From assembly GCA_964525395.1 (NCBI GenBank), contig CAZGGU010000023.1, positions 1 to 14,764 of the forward strand: a stretch of DNA of 14,764 nt, given 5' to 3'. The notes under the pieces were generated by a model. It was not told the DNA's origin. It saw only the letters and a list, made by a program, of their open reading frames with translations, and searched no databases. The position numbers and the translations under genes were made by a program. This document shows positions 1-6,977 of this stretch, one piece after another (the stretch's first letter is position 1; every line of letters starts with the position of its first letter). Source of the stretch: 2-01-FULL-39-10-A sp964525395 (lineage in GTDB: Bacteria > Patescibacteriota > Microgenomatia > Levybacterales > UBA12049).

Positions 1-3000
1 GCTATTGCTCCTGAAGAATTGACTTGGAACTGGGAAGTAGAGCCGACAGAGAAGAGCGCATCGGGGGTAGTATCGCCACCAATTCCTACATTTCCTGTCG
101 CTGCAATTCTCATTCTTTCTGTTAAAGTGGTATCCGATATTGCATTTCTAGTAGAGAAGGCTAGATCACCTATGCCATTCTGAGAGCCATTTGATAATAA
201 GGATTTAATAGCTGCTTGTGGCGCATATGTTCCATTGTCATTTAGAGATGAGAATGTAATTGTTCCTCCTGAGCCCGCAGCATTGGTGGTTGAGTTTAGG
301 GATAGAGTTGCTCCTTTGTTACCAGAGTCAGCAAGGGAAGGGGTTGTTTGTGAGGAGCCAAAAATCTGGGCATTTCCTCCAAAGCCGTTATTTGGATATA
401 AGACTAAGTTTCCAGATATGGTTGCTTGAGTCTGACTATTTGCATTAGCTAGTCCTGTGAATGCAAACTTAGCACTCGTAGTAGCTTGTCCACCAAGAAG
501 GAAATCCATAGTTGAGTTAATTGGAGTCAAAGCTTTACCATCTGATGATGTAGTCCACCAGTTAGTCGAGCTTGATCCACCTGGACAAGTACTCCATGAT
601 GGAGTATATGTAGCAGCAGCACCGGATACGAGACAAAGACCAGAGGTAGAAGTGGTGGCAGCTGCTAATACTCCAGTACTTGTTGTTCCATATATAACAG
701 CATTGTTTCCGGTGTATGCTGCGTTAGAGAGCGTAACTACGCCAGAAGCTCCAAGAGTCGTTACGCCTGAAACGGCACCACCAGTAGTTACATCAAATGC
801 TGCAGAATCTACACTGAAGTTGCCTCCACCAGAGAAAGCAAAGGCTCCTGAAGCTTGAGTAAATCCAGTCACGCCTGAAAGTGCCCCTGCGTTGATTATT
901 AAATTATTAATTGTGTTTGTCGAAGTAGCTGCTGAGATAGCTCCGCCAGTCGTTACAGTGAAATTTGATGGGGTAGTAATATAATTTGATACATTTGCGT
1001 CGGTATTAATTCCTATAAATCCTGAGTTATTTACTACGAATCTAGTAGTTCCTGAGGAAGATGCTGCAATGATGTTGCCACTATTTGGTTGGTCAAATAT
1101 TGCAAGTGCATTTGAACCATATGCTGATCTAACAGATAATCCAGCCAGCGTGGAAGGATTTCCTATGCTTAATGGTTTCTCATATCCCGCTGATTGAAGT
1201 GTTAATGCAGAGCCACTATTTATTACGCAGTTATTTGTTCCAAAAAGACCACAAGTTAGCGTAGCAGGATTAGAAACACCAAAGTTCCAGAATTGATTTC
1301 CTGACGCGTCATTTATTGTTGTGGCACCATCTAGTCTCGTGCTTCCAACCACATGAAGTCTTGCTCCTGGATTAAGAATACCGACTCCCAGTCTGCCTCC
1401 TGTGCCGTTTGTGGGATAAACATAGAAATCTCCAGATACTGAGGCCGTGGTAATTCCTGAGTTTAAATTGAGCACAGCAAACTTAGCACTCGTAGTAGCT
1501 TGTCCACCAAGAAGGAAATCCATAGTTGAGTTAATTGGAGTCAAAGCTTTTCCATCTGATGATGTAGTCCACCAGTTGGTGCCAGTTCCTGTACCACAAG
1601 ATCCCCATGAAGGTGCACTTCCGTTAGAAGTTAAGCACAAACCATTTGTACCAGAAATAGCTATTTTAGATAGGGTTGATGTTCCTGAAGCATAAATTAA
1701 ATCTCCAGAAGTGTATGAGCCAATTCCTGTTCCTCCGTGATTTGCAGCTAGTTGATTGGCATCTACTGACCAAGTGCCACCTGAAATATAAGGAACGCCT
1801 GTAGATGATGAAGTATTTATTCCTGTTCCGCCATAGGTAGAGCTAATAGCTGTGCCATTCCAAGTGCCGGAGGTAATGGTGCCATTTGATACAGTAAGAC
1901 CATTTATAGTCCCAGCTGCAGTAAGATTTCCACCGTTGTCTACAGTGAATTTAGCCACTCCAGAAGTGGATGCTGAAATAAGTGGCCCAGTTGATTCCTG
2001 ATTAAGAGTGAAAGCCGATTGACCGGAGGATGTAGCGAGAATTGCGAAAAGATCATTTATCTCGACGGCACCTCGGGAAGTATTGATATTACCAGTAAGC
2101 GTATCATTTTGAAGAGGCTTTTGAAGATCGATCTTGCCAAGACCGTCGGGTGTGATCCTTACATTTCCTCCTGAGCCAGTGGTGGAGGAAAGAATTAGCG
2201 TAGTTCCTTGAACTGTAAAGCTTCCGCCTGTGGATTGAAAGACGGGATTAGCTGATCCACCAATGGAAAGATTTCCTGAAGAATTAAGGGCTAAGACTAC
2301 ATTTGATGTACTTGCACTATTTGTGATCGGTTCAAGACCTTGTAATGTTTCTGAATTCGTAGCGAATGCAACAGTTGCAATTTGCTGTCTAGGCGTCAAT
2401 TCAGCAGTCTGGCCTACGCTTACGCCCAACCAAAGAGCAGAATTCTGCGCAAATACACTTTGTGGGATGGTTGTGTTGTTTCCCAGTAAGGTAGCAAAAA
2501 TCCCGTCTGAGTCGGGAGTTACGGTTACGATTTCTTGCCAGAGCAGCGAGCTGCCCGACGCCGCGGCAGTATCATAAATCGCCATCCTTATGGCGGTAGT
2601 GGATGTTATCGGGTTATCGGTGGTGTCTGTGAGTCTTCCTTGAAAAGAGAGAATTCTTGGTGGAGCGGTTGGTAGTGCAGCGAAAGTTTTAGCTTGATTT
2701 TTGTTTGGACCTAGGTTTGAATATACAGCATAGGAAAGTGCAGAGAACAAAATAGCTAAAATAGCTAGCTGTGCGAAACGAACAAAGGATGTATTTTGAT
2801 ATCTTTTATACCAATCAGGTCGAGTATGTTTTAGGTGGAAAATAGCTTTCTTATGAAGCGGATAATATTTTAAGGAAACCTTAGCTGGTGCGTAAAATTC
2901 TTTACCAACGTTTTTCACTTTATTAATCGGTTGAGCCTGGGATTTTAGCACTCCTGCTAAGATACCTGCTGATTCAGCTTCAATAACAGGCTTACCTTTT

Positions 3001-3875
3001 AAAACCCAAATTCCATATTCAGCTTTGTGAGCCAGGGCTACGAGAGGTAAGATTAAGATTCCATCAGCTACCATGATACCTGCGCGTGATATCTTTTGTG
3101 CTAGTCTGATAGGAGGAATCTTTGAGTAAGCTGGCTGGGAGAAGATTGCAGGATTTTGAGTTGCTTCAGCAACATCTTGATCAATCTGGAATCCGAAATT
3201 TTCGTTTAAATCTTTTACGCTTGATTCATTTAGCACTTGAACATCTGACTTGATAATTCCTTCTTCTTCTGCCCATGAAAAATATCTTCTAAGCGAGGAA
3301 AGTTTTCTATTTACTGAGACAGGGGATAATTTAGCTTCATTGAGAAGACGATTTTTATATTCGTTGAGTAGGTTTGAGTCGACCTGATCGAGAGGATTTG
3401 CTTCAGCTACTTCGTAATTAGCTTCAGATTTAAGAACTTCTTCTGCCCAAGAGATAAATTGTTTAAGATCAATGATATAGTTTTTGATAGTTAGATGTGA
3501 TGCATTGAAGACATAGAGATAGTTTTTGAAATCTTTCACTCTCCATGGGTCGATTTCTTTTATTTCTTCTGCTTTTGGTTTTGAGTCAAAAGGTGAGTGT
3601 GAGATTTGTCCTTCAAGTTTTAAGAACGTGAAAAACTTTCTAAGAGATGAAATGCTTCTGTCGACAGAGCTTGCCGAATAATTGGTTAAGCTGTCTTTTT
3701 TGAATGCAGAGATTGTAGATTCTGAAACTTCAGTAGGAGAGAAAGTTCTAGAGTATTTAGATTCGAACCATTTGATGAACTTGTTTACGTCGGCTACATA
3801 ATTTTTCACAGTGACCTTAGAGGCTGAGGAGCCTAGGGATAATAAATATGCTTTGAATTGGGCAGATAAATTCAT
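1..3875 (-). CDS. Giant membrane-anchored tail-fibre-like surface protein with two N-terminal recombinase-type SAM-like domains (3' end outside window)
   Basis: An uninterrupted minus-strand frame of 1291 codons runs off the left edge. Residues 1-95 and about 105-213 each look like the SAM-like core-binding domain of XerC/D-type tyrosine recombinases: a first helix with TVKNYVADVNKF or TIKNYIIDLKQF, and a last helix with SISSLRKFFTFL or KLSSLRRYFSWA. No catalytic Arg...HxxR...Tyr domain follows in the window. A Lys-rich linker leads to a hydrophobic helix at about 365-386, preceded by basic residues, so the N-terminus should be cytoplasmic and the rest outside. A weaker hydrophobic stretch lies near 263-282. 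Residues about 405-498 carry FQGRLTDTTDNP...LTPRQQ, a module common ahead of bacterial fibre repeats. Ser/Thr/Gly/Asn-rich repeats follow, with GGTGI and SGTNGLCLTSNGSAPSWG units like phage tail fibres. The start is the first ATG of the frame; no SD is evident. Function is inferred: surface fibre or adhesin. Confidence 0.85.
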   Translation of the reverse strand, partial: MNLSAQFKAYLLSLGSSASKVTVKNYVADVNKFIKWFESKYSRTFSPTEVSESTISAFKKDSLTNYSASSVDRSISSLRKFFTFLKLEGQISHSPFDSKPKAEEIKEIDPWRVKDFKNYLYVFNASHLTIKNYIIDLKQFISWAEEVLKSEANYEVAEANPLDQVDSNLLNEYKNRLLNEAKLSPVSVNRKLSSLRRYFSWAEEEGIIKSDVQVLNESSVKDLNENFGFQIDQDVAEATQNPAIFSQPAYSKIPPIRLAQKISRAGIMVADGILILPLVALAHKAEYGIWVLKGKPVIEAESAGILAGVLKSQAQPINKVKNVGKEFYAPAKVSLKYYPLHKKAIFHLKHTRPDWYKRYQNTSFVRFAQLAILAILFSALSYAVYSNLGPNKNQAKTFAALPTAPPRILSFQGRLTDTTDNPITSTTAIRMAIYDTAAASGSSLLWQEIVTVTPDSDGIFATLLGNNTTIPQSVFAQNSALWLGVSVGQTAELTPRQQIATVAFATNSETLQGLEPITNSASTSNVVLALNSSGNLSIGGSANPVFQSTGGSFTVQGTTLILSSTTGSGGNVRITPDGLGKIDLQKPLQNDTLTGNINTSRGAVEINDLFAILATSSGQSAFTLNQESTGPLISASTSGVAKFTVDNGGNLTAAGTINGLTVSNGTITSGTWNGTAISSTYGGTGINTSSSTGVPYISGGTWSVDANQLAANHGGTGIGSYTSGDLIYASGTSTLSKIAISGTNGLCLTSNGSAPSWGSCGTGTGTNWWTTSSDGKALTPINSTMDFLLGGQATTSAKFAVLNLNSGITTASVSGDFYVYPTNGTGGRLGVGILNPGARLHVVGSTRLDGATTINDASGNQFWNFGVSNPATLTCGLFGTNNCVINSGSALTLQSAGYEKPLSIGNPSTLAGLSVRSAYGSNALAIFDQPNSGNIIAASSSGTTRFVVNNSGFIGINTDANVSNYITTPSNFTVTTGGAISAATSTNTINNLIINAGALSGVTGFTQASGAFAFSGGGNFSVDSAAFDVTTGGAVSGVTTLGASGVVTLSNAAYTGNNAVIYGTTSTGVLAAATTSTSGLCLVSGAAATYTPSWSTCPGGSSSTNWWTTSSDGKALTPINSTMDFLLGGQATTSAKFAFTGLANANSQTQATISGNLVLYPNNGFGGNAQIFGSSQTTPSLADSGNKGATLSLNSTTNAAGSGGTITFSSLNDNGTYAPQAAIKSLLSNGSQNGIGDLAFSTRNAISDTTLTERMRIAATGNVGIGGDTTPDALFSVGSTSQFQVNSSGAI
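463..566. repeat. 104-bp in-frame direct repeat, copy A
   Basis: It matches 1477-1580 with only two mismatches (537/1551 and 564/1578). The offset is 1014 bp, exactly 338 codons, so both copies encode the same segment of the tail-fibre-like protein, around TNWWTTSSDGKALTPINS followed by MDFLLGGQATTSAKFA. The near-identity at DNA level, within otherwise diverged repeats, points to recent duplication or gene conversion. Confidence 0.9.
1477..1580. repeat. 104-bp in-frame direct repeat, copy B
   Basis: Partner of 463-566, with two mismatches over 104 bp. In the protein each copy directly follows a segment ending in a short Cys/Gly-rich stretch (SWGSCGTG here, SWSTCPGG in copy A). This marks the boundary of a larger repeating fibre module of about 338 residues. 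Confidence 0.9.
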
Positions 3876-3926
3876 GAAAATAAATTACCGAGATAATATT
3901 TACCGAAAAACCATCACAGCCTCGAA

Positions 3927-3963
3927 ATTATACGGATTATACAGATTATCGGGCTAGTGAAAA
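3927..3963 (-). promoter_or_regulatory. Putative promoter of the giant surface-protein gene
   Basis: On the minus strand a TATAAT box lies at 3936-3941. It is preceded after 16 bp by TTTTCA (3958-3963; four of six matches to TTGACA). A second perfect TATAAT follows at 3927-3932, nine bases further on. The ATG at 3875 would give a leader of about 45-55 nt. That leader contains two copies of TCGGTAA (3885-3891 and 3900-3906 read on the minus strand), of unknown meaning. The call rests on motif match only. Confidence 0.45.
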
Positions 3964-4087
3964 GTTTTAAAGTACACTATTAGAATATTAGAGTATAAAC
4001 CCTCATGTCAAGGCCCTAGAGTACTGAATAATTGATACTTATTGATAAATTTTGATGTACTTAATTGAGCTCGGACAGTTTTTTGTG

Positions 4088-4121
4088 AAAAGTCTAAAGC
4101 TTAGCTTTGACTTATTTTTTT
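4088..4121 (+). terminator. Terminator-like hairpin in the divergent intergenic region
   Basis: AAGTC-T-AAAGC (4090-4100) can pair with GCTTTGACTT (4104-4113): ten base pairs with one bulged T and a TTA loop, followed by A and seven T. It looks like an intrinsic terminator for plus-strand transcription, but no plus-strand gene lies upstream. It may end a short transcript or sit in the leader of the gene at 4236. The rest of the 360-bp gap (3876-4235) is AT-rich, and I see no gene in it. Confidence 0.4.
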
Positions 4122-4235
4122 AGCCTTGTGAAAGATTTTTTTATTTCCACAGATATTTTTAGACAAATTTTTTTCTATAGATTTTTTTCTTCAAAAATTA
4201 GAAATTTCTTACTGAAACTGATATAAAAATATTAG

Positions 4236-5261
4236 ATGAAAAAATTCTCTTTAGTTGTTTTATTAATTTTCTTTATTTTATTAGGTGTTAAAAATGTCAA
4301 TGCATTTGATCCAGTGAGTGGATCGACTAATGTCGGTGGACAGGTGGGAAGTGCTTCTCCAACAGAAAGTCCGACGCCTACAATTTCTGGTTCACCTACG
4401 CCTACAAATATCCCTACGGCTACTTTGACGCCCACTGTGACTCCAACTTTAGCGCCTGGTGTTAGCGCTACGCCTACTCCGAGCGGAGGACCGACTAATA
4501 GTCCTACACCCACTCTAACTAGTAAAGATATATATATTAATATATCAGGATTAGCATCCCCAAATGCTACTATTGTCGTGACCAGTAAAGATATATTTCT
4601 GACATCTTTAGTAGCAAGTAGCGAAGGCTTTTTTTCGATGAAGCAAATAAAGGTGGATCAGCAGAATGGGACAGTTTGTTTTGATACGACAGATTTTAAA
4701 AGATTAGGAAGTTCATATGTTTGTCTCCCAATTCCCAATACTAAGGAAAAGTTTACTAATGATTCAGTCTTTCTTCCTCCTACAATGGGTTTATCAGCTC
4801 GTAGGATTACGCAGGGCGGCTCAACCTATGCCTTCGGCTACACAATGCCAAACTCTAATATAGCTACTCATATTTCGGCCAATAAGACCATCCAATCTCA
4901 GGCAAATGATTCAGGCTTTTATAAGGTTCAAGTAAAAAATTTACCGGTGGGGACATATTATTTGTTCGCTACAGCTAAGTTTGAGAAACAAGATTCAGAA
5001 AAAACTGATAAACCACTAGAACTGCAGAGCTTAACCCCTGAAGGGTTAGTGGTAGAAGAAACTAAAGATGGATTAGGAAAAATATTTCCTTGGTTCATTT
5101 TGATTGCCCTGATAATCCTTATCCTATTTATTATACTGCTATTTAATAAGAAATTTAGAAAAAGAGTGCAAGAAGTTTTGCATTTAGAAAATAAATCTCA
5201 GATGAGTACCAAAGTTTATTTTGCAGGATCTAAAAAACTTCACCACGACTGGATGTTATAG
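4236..5261 (+). CDS. Secreted Pro/Thr-rich surface protein with C-terminal membrane anchor
   Basis: 341 residues. A Sec signal peptide (1-23, ending VNA) is followed by a Pro/Thr/Ser linker at about 35-95 with repeated PTPT and SPT units, typical of an extended cell-wall-spanning stalk. Two beta-rich, Ig-like segments follow at about 97-175 and 185-260 (GLASPNATIVVT...EGFFS; YTMPNSNIATHIS...DSGFYKV). A 22-residue membrane helix (282-303) then precedes a basic cytoplasmic tail ending SKKLHHDWML. Topology is therefore outside, membrane, inside, with a 38-residue tail. The start is the only ATG that gives a clean signal peptide; there is no SD in front of it. It is divergent from the giant fibre gene and probably shares its surface role. 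The exact function is unknown. Confidence 0.85.
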   Translation: MKKFSLVVLLIFFILLGVKNVNAFDPVSGSTNVGGQVGSASPTESPTPTISGSPTPTNIPTATLTPTVTPTLAPGVSATPTPSGGPTNSPTPTLTSKDIYINISGLASPNATIVVTSKDIFLTSLVASSEGFFSMKQIKVDQQNGTVCFDTTDFKRLGSSYVCLPIPNTKEKFTNDSVFLPPTMGLSARRITQGGSTYAFGYTMPNSNIATHISANKTIQSQANDSGFYKVQVKNLPVGTYYLFATAKFEKQDSEKTDKPLELQSLTPEGLVVEETKDGLGKIFPWFILIALIILILFIILLFNKKFRKRVQEVLHLENKSQMSTKVYFAGSKKLHHDWML

Positions 5262-5279
5262 TTTAATTTAATATATAAT

Positions 5280-5303
5280 ACTTACTTCAAATAGAAGTTA
5301 AGC
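5280..5303 (+). terminator. Weak hairpin after the Pro/Thr-rich protein gene
   Basis: CTTACTTC (5281-5288) pairs with GAAGTTAAG (5294-5302) with one bulged T and an AAATA loop. The T-rich stretch downstream is interrupted (GTTTAATTTT), so terminator activity is uncertain. It lies 19 bp after the stop codon and before the next, differently styled gene. Confidence 0.3.
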
Positions 5304-5383
5304 TAATTGCTGTTTAATTTTCAGTTTGTGGTTCTTTAAAATTGCAGAGAATAATTAAGACGTCATAGCGAAAGGAGTCTCGG

Positions 5384-5941
5384 ATGGAAAACGTCATGTT
5401 CTACGAGTATTTGGGAATCGGTTTTATTGCAGTCGCAATAATTATTGGTTTCGTTATTTCTCTTATTGCCACACTTATTTTCGATAGTATCAGATTTGGT
5501 TTTTTTGTTGGGTTTTTCCTCTTTATTATAGGATCCATGCTTTATACAGCAGATTTCGGAAGATTCGATAGTGGAATCGATGTGACTGTGAAGTCTTCAA
5601 TTTCGGTAGGTGTGCTTCCTGATTCATCTAATTACTATGTCAAGGCAAGTAAGCTTTATACAGATGGTGATGTCACATATACATATTTGGATATTTCGTC
5701 AGGTAAGACAGTCGAAATCCCTGGTGGGTATGATGTGATCGTTCGAGAGGTTGAAGGCATTGACAGCCCTGAGCTGACGATTTATGAAGTGAGTCCTCAG
5801 TGTGAGCCTCAGAATAATTTCGAACGTTGGTTCGGGTCTTGCTTTGGTCTCTCAAGCACTTATGTATTTATGATTCCTAGGGGAACCTATCATTTTGCTT
5901 TTTCTAATTTTTTGTCAAACGATAACGTTTCTCTGCAATAA
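5384..5941 (+). CDS. Orphan membrane protein with two N-terminal helices
   Basis: 185 residues, not recognised. Two hydrophobic helices lie at about 10-33 and 37-55, joined by a short FDSIR loop. An exported or cytoplasmic domain of about 130 residues follows, with beta-type segments (TVKSSISVGVL, KTVEIPGGYDVIV). One possible disulphide pair is visible (PQCEP and GSCFG, 13 residues apart). A strong SD, AAAGGAG at 5371-5377, lies 6 nt before the ATG, unlike the SD-less surface genes on either side. GC content also appears somewhat higher than the backbone. The gene stands alone, is convergent with the surface operon and ends in a branched terminator, so it reads as a self-contained cassette. 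No function can be assigned. Confidence 0.75.
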   Translation: MENVMFYEYLGIGFIAVAIIIGFVISLIATLIFDSIRFGFFVGFFLFIIGSMLYTADFGRFDSGIDVTVKSSISVGVLPDSSNYYVKASKLYTDGDVTYTYLDISSGKTVEIPGGYDVIVREVEGIDSPELTIYEVSPQCEPQNNFERWFGSCFGLSSTYVFMIPRGTYHFAFSNFLSNDNVSLQ

Positions 5942-5949
5942 TTAAATCC

Positions 5950-6017
5950 GGTTCTGGGTGAGTGTGAGCTGTGCTCACTTGGCATTACTGCCGCTTATCC
6001 AGAACCTTTTCTTTTAT
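5950..6017 (+). terminator. Branched (three-way-junction) terminator structure
   Basis: GGTTCTGG (5950-5957) pairs perfectly with CCAGAACC (5999-6006). Inside this closing stem are two hairpins: GTGAGC/GCTCAC (5964-5969 with 5973-5978) and GGCA/TGCC (5981-5984 with 5989-5992). TTTTCTTTT follows immediately. It lies 8 bp past the stop of the 5384 gene and touches the stop of the convergent gene at 6014. The branching is unusual for a simple intrinsic terminator. Confidence 0.6.
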
Positions 6018-6976
6018 GCTTCGTTTGGGTGCTGTGGAGGAGTAGAGTTGCTTGGTCCTTGGTGTTTGATTCCGCCTTTTTTCTTCATTACCATGATTAC
6101 CCCGATTACAACTGCAATGATAATTATTATGACTAAGATCATCTTCCAAGGAATAACCCAGAACGACGTAGAAGCTGCTAAGGCTTTGTTGGCTGATCCA
6201 TAGGTTAAATTAACATCAGCAGTGTAGCGTCCAAGCATGAAACCTTTACCAATTGTCGTATGATATCCGCGCGAGACCCCAGGGAAAACATTGGATTTAG
6301 GAAATTGTTCTACCTGAGTAGTTTTTCCAAGCATATTTTTAACTGTGATAGTTCCTTTTGGAGAAATATGGATGTCGGAAAGATTATTGATCTGGGTTGT
6401 AAGGATCTCAGGAGCCGCTTCCCAGAGCTTATTAGTCGTAAACTTAGTGATAGTAGCATTTTCAGTGACAGGGCCATTCACGGTGATGTAGAAGAGCGTA
6501 GCTACACTGGTATTTACTGATGCACCTGAGCCTTTGCCACCTGGAATAGTGTTGGTTGGAGTGTAGATTACGGCTGCATAATGTCCACCCGGCCTAGCAT
6601 CTGCGGGTACTTGAATATAATATTTAAACTCTGTGGATTTTTTAGGTGAAACATAAACTTGATTGGGGTAAACGGCTAGCCAGGAAGCGCCAGAAAACTT
6701 ATTCTTTAGAGAATTTGGGGTTAGAAACTTGGGAGTTCCATTTTCATCTTCTACGATAAAATCTTGAATGAGAGTATTGAAATTAAGAGAAGTTTCTCCT
6801 TCGTTAGTAATTTTTAGTGTCCCTTCGGTTTTTTGGCCAGGATCGAGAGAAACCTGAACTGTGGGTGGAGTAATAATAAAGGCTCTAGAGCTTTCCTGGG
6901 CGCTGATTTTAGATACAAAAACAAGTGCTCCAGCAGAGAATAAAAGAATTGAAATAATGGACAGTTTTTTTAACAT
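6014..6976 (-). CDS. DUF916-like (WxL-interacting type) membrane-anchored surface protein, copy 2
   Basis: 320 residues. Signal peptide 1-26 (ending ISA), then an Ig-like domain starting with PPTVQVSLDPGQKTEGTLKITNEG, the pattern at the N-terminus of DUF916 domains. A second beta domain follows (GTITVKNMLGKTTQVEQFP...GFMLGRYTADVNLTYG). A C-terminal membrane helix at about 275-297 is followed by a Lys- then Pro/Asn-rich tail. In Firmicutes, DUF916/DUF3324 proteins bind peptidoglycan and partner WxL proteins; a similar partnering is inferred here. It is the last gene of the minus operon: its ATG lies one base after the stop of the WxL-like gene at 6978, so they are translationally coupled without an SD. 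It is paralogous to the 8435-9397 product. Confidence 0.8.
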   Translation of the reverse strand: MLKKLSIISILLFSAGALVFVSKISAQESSRAFIITPPTVQVSLDPGQKTEGTLKITNEGETSLNFNTLIQDFIVEDENGTPKFLTPNSLKNKFSGASWLAVYPNQVYVSPKKSTEFKYYIQVPADARPGGHYAAVIYTPTNTIPGGKGSGASVNTSVATLFYITVNGPVTENATITKFTTNKLWEAAPEILTTQINNLSDIHISPKGTITVKNMLGKTTQVEQFPKSNVFPGVSRGYHTTIGKGFMLGRYTADVNLTYGSANKALAASTSFWVIPWKMILVIIIIIAVVIGVIMVMKKKGGIKHQGPSNSTPPQHPNEA

Positions 6977-6977
6977 A

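Noticed and set aside
463..1580. CRISPR-like or mobile-element repeats
   Set aside because: There are only two copies, they are in frame within one gene, and no regular spacing or spacers are present.
235..2577. Several plus-strand open frames (for example 457-858 and 2263-2577)
   Set aside because: They are antisense shadows of the long continuous minus-strand fibre gene and have no SD or domain signals.
3760..3769. GGTTCGAATC on the minus strand, the usual tRNA T-arm motif
   Set aside because: It lies inside the second half of the first SAM-like coding region (reading KWFESKY), and no acceptor stem or anticodon arm surrounds it.
1..3875. An active tyrosine recombinase or integrase
   Set aside because: Only core-binding-type domains are present; no Arg, HxxR or Tyr catalytic region follows, and the rest is membrane segment and fibre.
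1..3875. An S74-type self-cleaving tail-fibre chaperone at the end of the fibre
   Set aside because: Plausible for this protein type, but the C-terminus is outside the window, so nothing supports it here.
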